Positions 1 through 5,485 of a stretch of DNA of 7,009 nt are shown here, in pieces. The DNA comes from CAYSUS01 sp964434165 (GTDB lineage: Bacteria; Planctomycetota; Planctomycetia; Pirellulales; Thermoguttaceae): assembly GCA_964434165.1 (NCBI GenBank), contig CAYSUS010000202.1, positions 1 to 7,009 of the forward strand. Reading direction: 5' to 3'. Every line of letters starts with the position of its first letter. Within the stretch, counting starts at the first letter, position 1. A model generated the notes under the pieces. That model had not been told where the DNA came from, made no database searches, and was given only the letters and a program-made list of their open reading frames with translations. The translations under genes were made by a program, and so were the position numbers.

Positions 1-2
1 AG

Positions 3-641
3 GCCTCGGCCGGCCTCGATCCGCCGAAGGACCGCGTCGGCCCGACCACGGTCGCCGGGCCGGGCCGGGTGCGGCGCGTCTCGCACCAACCGTCCCCCGG
101 ATCGCCGTCGGCCGCCAGCCGGGCAGCGATCGCGCGGGGTACGGTCACCCTGGCCAAGGGCAACCCTGTCGAGGAGCCCGCCGGCATGGGGCGGTCGGGC
201 GGCCTGATCGACGCGATCGAAGGCCGCGGTGCGGCGACGCAGCGCTCGCCGGGGCGGTCTGCCTCCGATCGGATCCACCCCGGCGAGTCGGCCGAGGACC
301 TCCTCGTCTTCGCCGCGCCCGATGCCAAGGTCGAGTACCTGCGCCTCACCCTGCCCGGCGCGGCCTTCGGCAGCACGGGCTACGTGCACTACCAGATCCC
401 CGGCACGATGATCAAGACCCGGCAGGAGGCCGAAGCGGGGCCCGACGGAGAGCCGCGGCCGAAACGGAAAAGGCCCTCGGAAGAAGAGGACATGGGCGAC
501 CTCTCCTACGAGGAGTTCATGAAGAAGATGAACGAGGACATCGAGGCGGTCGAAGGAGGCGACGCCGCCCCGAAGACGGAATCCGGCGCCCCGCGGGACC
601 CGAAGGAGAAGCCCGCCGGCAAGAAGGCCAAGCAGCCATGA
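3..641 (+). CDS. C-terminal part of an uncharacterised protein, truncated by the left window edge
   Basis: The frame is open from the first full codon at base 3 to a TGA at 639-641, so the true start lies outside the window. An in-frame GTG at 69 exists, but the frame reads through upstream of it and no clear Shine-Dalgarno precedes it. Codons strongly prefer G or C in the third position, which supports real coding. The middle (about 286-415) looks like a small beta-rich module: a stretch reading EDLLVFAAP, then EYLRLTLPGAAFG, then a YQIPGTMI ending. From memory, similar short modules of the form LxLPxxxFG...IPxxMI occur at the ends of planctomycete membrane or zinc-ribbon proteins, but I cannot name the family. 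The last 70 or so residues are charged and probably disordered: a basic patch (PKRKRP), an acidic helix with the motif YEEFMKKMNEDIE, and a Lys/Pro-rich end. No catalytic motif or membrane segment is visible in this part. It is followed after 49 bp by the oleD-like gene on the same strand, so the two may be co-transcribed. Confidence 0.6.
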   Translation, partial: ASAGLDPPKDRVGPTTVAGPGRVRRVSHQPSPGSPSAASRAAIARGTVTLAKGNPVEEPAGMGRSGGLIDAIEGRGAATQRSPGRSASDRIHPGESAEDLLVFAAPDAKVEYLRLTLPGAAFGSTGYVHYQIPGTMIKTRQEAEAGPDGEPRPKRKRPSEEEDMGDLSYEEFMKKMNEDIEAVEGGDAAPKTESGAPRDPKEKPAGKKAKQP

Positions 642-690
642 GTTCCGCGTCCGTTCCTCGCCGGACCGCACTGGACGGGTAGGGCTCGCC

Positions 691-1689
691 GTGAAAGCGC
701 TGGTCACCGGGGCCGGGGGCTTCCTCGGCCTGTACGTGGTCGAGAAGCTCGTCGCCCGGGGCGATCGCGTCCGCGCCTTCTGCCGCGGCGACTACCCGGA
801 GCTGGAGCGGCTGGGCGCGGAGATCGTGCGCGGCGATCTCCGCGACCGCCAGGCCGTGCGGGCCGCGTGCCGCGGCGTGGACGTCGTCTTCCACGCAGCC
901 GGCGTGGCCGGGCTGGGCGGTCCGTGGTCGCTCTACTACGGGATCAACACCCTGGGCACGCGCCACGTACTGGAGGGCTGCCGCGCGGCCGGCACCCATA
1001 AGCTCATTTACACTAGCAGCCCCAGCGTCACGTTCGACGGCTCGGACCAGTGCGGCGTGGACGAGTCGGCCCCCTACCCGACCCGCTGGCTCGCCCATTA
1101 CCCGCACAGCAAGGCCCTGGCCGAGCAAATGGTGCTGGCCGCCAACGGCCGCGACGGGCTTTGCACCTGCGCCCTGCGCCCGCACCTCATCTGGGGACCG
1201 CGCGACCGGCACCTCGTCCCGCGCCTGCTCGCGCGGGCCAGGTCGGGAAAGCTGCGGCGCGTGGGCGACGGCACGAACCTGGTGGACATGATCTACGTGG
1301 ACAATGCGGCCGACGCCCACCTCCAGGCGGCCGACGCCCTGGGCCCCGGCTCGCCCGTGGCCGGCCGGGCCTACTTCCTCAGCCAGGGCGAGCCGGTCAA
1401 CTGCTGGGGGTGGATCGGCGAAATCCTCGAGCTGGCCGGGGTCCCGCCGGTCACCCGATCGATCTCCCTTGGCACGGCGTGGCGGATCGGCGCGGTCTGC
1501 GAGCTGATCTACCGGCTCCTGCATCTCTCGGGCGATCCGCCCATGACCCGCTTCCTCGCCGCCCAGCTAGCCACTTCGCACTACTTCGACATCTCCCGTG
1601 CCCGGGCCGACTTCGGGTACCAGCCGCAAGTCCGCACAGCGGAAGGGATGGAGAAGCTGGGGGAGGAAATCCGAAATGCGAATGACTGA
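691..1689 (+). CDS. oleD: OleD-like NAD(P)-dependent 3-beta-hydroxysteroid dehydrogenase/epimerase-family reductase
   Basis: This is a complete extended short-chain dehydrogenase/reductase of 332 residues, starting at GTG 691 with a weak AGGG six bases upstream. The nucleotide-binding motif TGAGGFLG is at residues 6-13. R32 at the end of the second beta strand, rather than an Asp, suggests NADP(H). D49 (RGDL), HAAG at 68-71 and N86 fit the family. Catalytic residues are a Ser in YTSSPSV (107-113) and Y137/K141 in YPHSK. RPHLIWGP (163-170) and YVDNAADAH (202-210) line the substrate side, and HYFDISRARADFGY (297-310) is the 3-beta-HSD C-terminal signature. The combination of GPWxxYYxxN, TSSPSVxFDGxD, DESxPYP, HYPxSKAxAE and LRPHLIWGP closely matches what I know of OleD, which reduces the 2-alkyl-3-ketoacid made by OleA to the 3-hydroxy acid in long-chain olefin synthesis. 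OleD normally sits beside oleA, oleB and oleC; none is visible here, so a sterol or sugar-nucleotide dehydrogenase remains possible. The last five codons lie in an intergenic palindrome. The SDR call is firm; OleD function is inferred. Confidence 0.88.
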   Translation: MKALVTGAGGFLGLYVVEKLVARGDRVRAFCRGDYPELERLGAEIVRGDLRDRQAVRAACRGVDVVFHAAGVAGLGGPWSLYYGINTLGTRHVLEGCRAAGTHKLIYTSSPSVTFDGSDQCGVDESAPYPTRWLAHYPHSKALAEQMVLAANGRDGLCTCALRPHLIWGPRDRHLVPRLLARARSGKLRRVGDGTNLVDMIYVDNAADAHLQAADALGPGSPVAGRAYFLSQGEPVNCWGWIGEILELAGVPPVTRSISLGTAWRIGAVCELIYRLLHLSGDPPMTRFLAAQLATSHYFDISRARADFGYQPQVRTAEGMEKLGEEIRNAND

Positions 1690-1781
1690 GACGAAGAAAC
1701 GGGCGGGCGCCCCGCCGGAACCGTTTCGATCATTCGGGCTTCGTGCCTGTTTCGGATTTCGGTATTCGGGCTTCGTGCTTA
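1666..1781. repeat. Nested imperfect palindrome at the convergent gene junction
   Basis: Three arms pair around a GC-rich apex. GAAATCCGAAA (1666-1676) is the exact reverse complement of TTTCGGATTTC (1750-1760). GAATGA (1680-1685) pairs with TCATTC (1730-1735). GAAAC (1696-1700) pairs with GTTTC (1723-1727). The apex GGCGGG (1702-1707) pairs with CCCGCC (1711-1716) across CGC. To the right the TTCGG-type low-complexity sequence continues to 1781. The element contains the last codons and stop of the oleD-like gene and the TAA of the opposing gene (1779-1781 on the minus strand). It is less GC-rich than its neighbours outside the apex. I associate GAAATCCGAA/TTCGGATTTC repeats with dispersed intergenic elements in planctomycete genomes, but this is from memory. 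A bidirectional transcription-stop role is plausible because both genes end here, although no long T-run follows the apex hairpin. Confidence 0.7.
1732..1778. repeat. 15-bp direct repeat pair ATTCGGGCTTCGTGC
   Basis: The exact 15-mer ATTCGGGCTTCGTGC occurs at 1732-1746 and again at 1764-1778, 32 bp apart start to start. Between the copies lies the right palindrome arm TTTCGGATTTC. The two copies look like successive units of the low-complexity repeat that makes up the right side of the junction palindrome. Confidence 0.85.
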
Positions 1782-2855
1782 GTCCCTCCATCCTCGCGAC
1801 AGCTCCACGTACGACACCCGCCTCTGGTCGGCCGGATCGACGCGCTTGAGGATGCTCGCGAAACGGCTGCCTTCGGTCGCTGGATCGTCAAACTCCCGCA
1901 CGGCGATCGTGGCGATGATCTCGCCCCGGGCGTTGGTCACGACCTCGCGGCCGAGGAACTCGTGCTCGCTGGGGAAGTACTGGTCGAGCCGTGCGAGGTT
2001 CCGCTCGAAACGGTCCCGCTCGCCCTGGGCCATGAACTCCTCGTCGCGCGGCCTGGCGATGTGCTTCTCCTCCTCGGCGTCCTTGCGGAGCTCGCCGCCG
2101 GCGTAGGCCGCCTCGACGGCCGCGATGATCCGCCGGTCCTCGTCCGTGAGCCTCCCGGCCGGCACCCACCGGTATCGCACCGCGTGCGGCGCCTCGCGCA
2201 ACGCGTCGAGGTCGAACGTCGCGTCGTGGATCGTCGCGATCCGCTCGCTCCACATGCCGCCGCCACGCTTGTTGCTGTCGAGCTGCGCGACGATGCCGGG
2301 CTTGAAGCGGGAGTCGCGCCGGTCGCAGATCACGATCTGCCACGGCTTGCCGTCCACGTGGGCCAGCGCCCGATACACGTGGCGCCCGGCGGTTCGGCCC
2401 CGGTCCAGCTCGATCGGCGCGAGGTGCGTGATGGAAGCCTCCTTCTCGAAGCGCAGACCCGGATCGTCCACGGCCACGTTCTTGCGGCGGCCGGCGTCCT
2501 TGCCCACGGTCCAGCGATAGGGATAGGTGGCGGGCTCGCCCGCGGGCCGGATCACCGGATGCCACTGGAGCTTGAGGAATCGCTTGGGCTCGCCCTGCTC
2601 GCGGACCTCGTAAAGCTCGACGGCGACCTTGAACAGGCCGCGGCCGCGAAAGTCGGGATTGCCGTCGGGCCAGGCCGAGGTGGGCTTGTACTCCACGCCC
2701 CCTTGCTTGCCGCCGGTGACCGTCGCCCAGCCCGACAGCAGCGTCCGCTTCTCGGCGACCTGCGGGGCCGTGTCGGCACCCAGCTCGTCGCCCAGGCAGC
2801 ATGTCGCCGCCAGGAAGACCCCGCACCAACCCAGCGCGACCGCGGTCCTGTTCAT
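1779..2855 (-). CDS. Secreted protein of unknown function
   Basis: A complete gene of 358 residues on the minus strand. The start at 2855 is chosen because AAGGGAG lies seven bases upstream and because it yields a signal peptide: MNRTA, then a hydrophobic core (residues 5-22, ALGWCGVFLAATCCLG), with cleavage probably between 22 and 30. A Cys pair sits in the core, but it does not fit a canonical lipobox, so Sec export by signal peptidase I is more likely than a lipoprotein. The mature protein starts with a beta-rich half (about 38-235) containing KVAVELYEVRE, KLQWHPVIRP and PWQIVICDRRDSRFKPG. A charged, probably helical stretch follows (about 237-295), then a short beta-rich end with EIIATIAVREFDD. 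I recognise no catalytic motif or named family. It converges with the oleD-like gene, the two stops lying about 90 bp apart, and diverges from the DUF1592 gene. The opposite strand carries a 389-codon open frame here, but only this strand has a Shine-Dalgarno and signal peptide. Confidence 0.8.
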   Translation of the reverse strand: MNRTAVALGWCGVFLAATCCLGDELGADTAPQVAEKRTLLSGWATVTGGKQGGVEYKPTSAWPDGNPDFRGRGLFKVAVELYEVREQGEPKRFLKLQWHPVIRPAGEPATYPYRWTVGKDAGRRKNVAVDDPGLRFEKEASITHLAPIELDRGRTAGRHVYRALAHVDGKPWQIVICDRRDSRFKPGIVAQLDSNKRGGGMWSERIATIHDATFDLDALREAPHAVRYRWVPAGRLTDEDRRIIAAVEAAYAGGELRKDAEEEKHIARPRDEEFMAQGERDRFERNLARLDQYFPSEHEFLGREVVTNARGEIIATIAVREFDDPATEGSRFASILKRVDPADQRRVSYVELSRGWRD

Positions 2856-2862
2856 CGCATGG

Positions 2863-2869
2863 CTCCCTT
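2863..2869 (-). promoter_or_regulatory. Shine-Dalgarno for the minus-strand secreted protein
   Basis: Read on the minus strand this is AAGGGAG, seven bases before the ATG at 2855. It selects this start over an in-frame upstream ATG at 2933 that would bury the signal peptide behind 26 extra residues. Another ATG at 2860, also close to this site, is out of frame. Confidence 0.65.
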
Positions 2870-2908
2870 GGGGCAAGTTGAACGTCGTCGCGAGACTCCT
2901 GGGGCCGC

Positions 2909-2938
2909 ATGATACTGGATGCCGTGATGCCAAGTCAC
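2909..2938 (-). promoter_or_regulatory. Possible sigma-70-type promoter for the minus-strand gene
   Basis: On the minus strand GTGACT (2938-2933, four of six matches to TTGACA) is followed after 18 bases by TATCAT (2914-2909, five of six matches to TATAAT). Transcription would start near 2902, giving a leader of about 47 bases to the ATG at 2855. This is a pattern match only; planctomycete promoters are poorly defined. Confidence 0.3.
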
Positions 2939-2972
2939 CATTTCAGGACGGACCGCGACCGGCCTTTCATCA

Positions 2973-3065
2973 GTGCGGCGACGGATCGCCGCTTTCTTCC
3001 CTTCGCTTCAGACGGAGAGCCGAAGCCGCCCTGGGGTCTCGAAAAGCGGCGATCCGTCGCCGCAC
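2973..3065. repeat. Perfect 23-bp inverted repeat with 47-bp spacer (BIME- or MITE-like)
   Basis: The left arm (2973-2995) and right arm (3043-3065) are exact reverse complements over 23 bp. Each arm is also a hairpin by itself: GCGGCGA/TCGCCGC with a CGGA tetraloop at 2975-2992, and the same 7-bp stem with a TCCG tetraloop at 3046-3063. The spacer holds a further small stem, CTTCG (3001-3005) with CGAAG (3021-3025). Each hairpin is followed on its inward side by a short T-rich stretch. The element lies between two divergent genes, so it is upstream of both and is not an obvious terminator for either. Its structure resembles paired REP units (a BIME) or a short nonautonomous element. No open frame inside it codes for a transposase, and no flanking target duplication is clear. 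Confidence 0.85.
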
Positions 3066-3089
3066 TCCGAAGGGGGTTGCTCGTGCTCA

Positions 3090-3095
3090 TACAAT
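3090..3095 (+). promoter_or_regulatory. Possible -10 hexamer for the DUF1592/DUF1552 operon
   Basis: TACAAT matches five of six bases of TATAAT and lies just after the inverted repeat, 58 bp before the ATG at 3154. No convincing -35 element is found 16-18 bp upstream; at 17-bp spacing the bases are CCGAAG. The site is therefore weakly supported. Confidence 0.2.
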
Positions 3096-3153
3096 GCGCA
3101 CAGCGAGGAGTCAGCGCGCAGTTCGCCCCCCCGTCCTCCCCCGCCTGGACCCC

Positions 3154-5484
3154 ATGCCAAGCTTCCACTCGCGACGACTGGCCGGCTGGATCGCGCTGGC
3201 CGCCGTGTTGATAACGTCAGGCACAGTCCGGGCGGCTGACGAACCCCCGCCCGGCGCCGCGATCTACAAGAGGTTGTGCGCCTCCTGCCACGGGCCCACC
3301 GGCGAGGGGACCGACGACTACTACCCCCAGAAGCTCCTCGGCGATAAGTCGGTCGCCCAACTGGCCAGCTTGATCGCCGAGACCATGCCGGAGGACGACC
3401 CGGAGAAGTGCACCGGCGACGACGCCCGCGCCGTGGCCGCGTACATCCACGAGGCGTTCTATTCGCCGCTGGCCCAGGCGCGGAACAAGCCGGCCCGCAT
3501 CGAGCTTGCGCGCCTCACCGTGCGCCAGTACGAGAACGCCGTGGCCGACCTGTTGGGCAGCTTCCGCCCGGGCGGGCGTTGGGACGCGAACCGCGGCCTG
3601 GAGGGCGAATACTTCAAGTCGCGGCGTTTCCGAAAGCAAGACCTCGTGCTCACGCGGCGCGACGCCGCGGTCGCCTTCGACTTCGGCGAGGGCAGCCCCG
3701 TGCCCGGCAAGATCGAGCCCGGGGAGTTCTCCATCCGCTGGAAGGGCGCCGTCTTCGCGCCGGAGACGGGCGAGTACGACTTCGTTCTCAAGACGGAGAG
3801 CGGGGCGCGGCTCTGGGTCAACGACGAGTCGCGCCCGCTGATCGACGCCTGGGTTCAGTCGGGCGACGACCGCGAGCACCGCGCCGCGATCCGCCTGCTC
3901 GGCGGCCGTGCGTACCCGCTCCGCCTGGAGATGTTCAAGAGAGCCAACGAGAAGGCCAAGGAGACAAGACACGCGGCCTCCGTCGCGCTTTGGTGGCAAA
4001 TACCTAGACGCGCCGAGGAGCCGATCCCCTCGCGATGCCTCTCGCCGAACTGGTTTCCCGAGACGTTCGTGATCCGGACGCCGTTCCCGCCCGACGACCG
4101 CACGGTCGGCTACGAGCGGGGCACGTCCATCTCCAAGGCCTGGGACGAGGCCACGACCGCCGCGGCCGTCGAGACGGCCGACCACGTGGTGAGCCGTCTC
4201 CGCCAGATGCCCGAGCTGCGCGGCGAAGGCCCTGACCGCCAGAGGCGGCTTCGCGAGATATGCCTCACGTTTGCCCAGCGTGCGTTCCGCCGCCCGCTCA
4301 CCGAGGGGCAGAAGAAGCTCTACGTCGATCGCCAGTTCGCCGCCGCGCCCGACGCGGAAACGGCCGTGAAGCGCGTGGTGATGTTGGTGCTCAAGTCGCC
4401 TCGGTTCCTCTACCACGGGGTAGGAATGGAGGAAATCGACGCCTTCGACGTGGCCTCGCGGATCTCCTTCGCGCTCTGGGACTCGCTGCCCGACGAGCCC
4501 CTGCTGGCGGCCGCGGCGTCGGGGAAGCTCGAGACGCCCCAAGAGGTCGCGGCCCAGGCCGAGCGCATGCTGCCGGACCTGCGCACCCGGGCCAAGCTCC
4601 GCGAGTTCCTCCTCCAGTGGCTCAAGGTCGAGCACACGCCCGAGCTGGCCAAGTCGGCGGAGCGTTATCCCGCGTTCGACGAGCGTGCGGCGTCCGACCT
4701 TCGCACCTCGCTCGACCTGCTGCTCGACGGCGTGATCTGGCAGGGGGACGGCGACTTCCGCCGGCTTCTCCTGGCCGATCGCGTGCCCATGAACGGGCGG
4801 CTCGCCGCGCTGTACGGGGCGGTGCTGCCGGCCGACGCCCCGTTCCAAGAGGTCGCCCTGGAGCCGGAGCACCGGGCTGGAGTGCTTTCGCACCCTTATC
4901 TGGCGGCCACGTTCGCCTATACCTCGACCAGCTCGCCGATCCACCGCGGGGTGTTCCTCGCGCGGAGCGTGCTGGGTCGATCGCTCAAACCGCCGCCCGA
5001 GGCCGTGGCCCCGCTCGCGCCCGACCTGCATCCCGATCTGACGACGCGCCAGCGCGTGGCCGAGCAGACCAGCCCCCAGGCGTGCCAGACGTGCCACGGG
5101 ATGATCAACCCGCTGGGCTTCGCCCTGGAGCACTTCGACGCGGTGGGCCGCTATCGCCAGGAGGAAGGCAAGCGGCCGATCGACGCCACGGGCCTCTACG
5201 TGGCCCGGTCCGGCGAGAAGGTCCGCTTCGACGGCGCCCGCGAACTGGCCGAGTTCCTCGCCCAGAGCGAAGAGACCCACGAGGCCTTCGTGCGGCAGCT
5301 GTTCCACTACCTGGTGAAGCAGCCGATCACGGCCTATGGCCCCGATCGGGTTGAGAAGCTCCGCGAGGCCTTCGCCGCGGAGAACTACAATGTCCGCAAG
5401 CTGCTGGTGGCGATCGTGGCCCAGTCGGCGTTGGCCGAACCGGTCTCTCGGGAAGCGAAAGCCCAACCCACGAAGGAGAAGTAA
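3154..5484 (+). CDS. Exported cytochrome c / PA14 / DUF1592-DUF1588-DUF1585 family protein
   Basis: A complete 776-residue protein. The ATG at 3154 gives a clean Sec signal: SRRLAGWIALAAVLITSG (6-23), cleavage near VRA-AD (about 28). An in-frame ATG at 3094 would add 20 residues before it; neither start has a strong Shine-Dalgarno. Domains in order: a cytochrome c module (about 31-103) with heme motif CASCH (42-46) and a likely Met ligand in TMPEDDP (M78); a short DUF1587-like segment (RLTVRQYENAVADLLG, 120-135); a PA14 module (about 149-285) with LEGEYF, RWKGAVFAPETGEYDF and RLWVNDE; a DUF1595-like helical segment (about 362-420, AQRAFRRPLT); DUF1592 (about 425-555, SRISFALWDSLPDEPLL); DUF1588 (about 570-670) with a second CxxCH, CQTCHGMINPLGFALEHFD (644-662); and DUF1585 (about 688-760). 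The end is Lys-rich. Proteins of this family are abundant in planctomycetes and usually adjoin a DUF1552 gene, as here. PA14 suggests binding to carbohydrate or another surface ligand, and the hemes suggest electron transfer. The reaction is unknown. Confidence 0.95.
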   Translation: MPSFHSRRLAGWIALAAVLITSGTVRAADEPPPGAAIYKRLCASCHGPTGEGTDDYYPQKLLGDKSVAQLASLIAETMPEDDPEKCTGDDARAVAAYIHEAFYSPLAQARNKPARIELARLTVRQYENAVADLLGSFRPGGRWDANRGLEGEYFKSRRFRKQDLVLTRRDAAVAFDFGEGSPVPGKIEPGEFSIRWKGAVFAPETGEYDFVLKTESGARLWVNDESRPLIDAWVQSGDDREHRAAIRLLGGRAYPLRLEMFKRANEKAKETRHAASVALWWQIPRRAEEPIPSRCLSPNWFPETFVIRTPFPPDDRTVGYERGTSISKAWDEATTAAAVETADHVVSRLRQMPELRGEGPDRQRRLREICLTFAQRAFRRPLTEGQKKLYVDRQFAAAPDAETAVKRVVMLVLKSPRFLYHGVGMEEIDAFDVASRISFALWDSLPDEPLLAAAASGKLETPQEVAAQAERMLPDLRTRAKLREFLLQWLKVEHTPELAKSAERYPAFDERAASDLRTSLDLLLDGVIWQGDGDFRRLLLADRVPMNGRLAALYGAVLPADAPFQEVALEPEHRAGVLSHPYLAATFAYTSTSSPIHRGVFLARSVLGRSLKPPPEAVAPLAPDLHPDLTTRQRVAEQTSPQACQTCHGMINPLGFALEHFDAVGRYRQEEGKRPIDATGLYVARSGEKVRFDGARELAEFLAQSEETHEAFVRQLFHYLVKQPITAYGPDRVEKLREAFAAENYNVRKLLVAIVAQSALAEPVSREAKAQPTKEK
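5473..5478 (+). promoter_or_regulatory. Shine-Dalgarno for the DUF1552 gene inside the preceding gene
   Basis: AAGGAG lies in the last codons of the DUF1592 gene, seven bases before the GTG at 5486. It fixes this GTG as the start and ties translation of the two genes together, because the first stop codon (5482-5484) falls between the ribosome-binding site and the next start. Confidence 0.8.
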
Positions 5485-5485
5485 C

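Noticed and set aside
649..666. Small stem GTCCG/CGGAC between the first two genes
   Set aside because: Only five base pairs with an eight-base loop and no T-run; this is expected by chance in GC-rich DNA.
517..1524. Open frame of 335 codons on the minus strand, antisense to the oleD-like gene
   Set aside because: A shadow frame: the plus strand shows the complete set of short-chain dehydrogenase motifs.
2801..2843. Lipoprotein signal in the minus-strand gene because of the Cys pair at residues 19-20
   Set aside because: The residues before either Cys (AAT or ATC) do not fit the lipobox pattern, so a Sec signal cleaved by signal peptidase I is preferred.
1743..2912. Open frame of 389 codons on the plus strand, antisense to the secreted-protein gene
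   Set aside because: It starts inside the junction repeat and has no recognisable domain. The minus strand has a good Shine-Dalgarno and signal peptide for the same region.
2629..3153. N-terminal extension of the DUF1592 gene by up to 175 codons
   Set aside because: The extension would overlap the opposing gene and the inverted repeat and would bury the signal peptide at 3154. It shows no domain.
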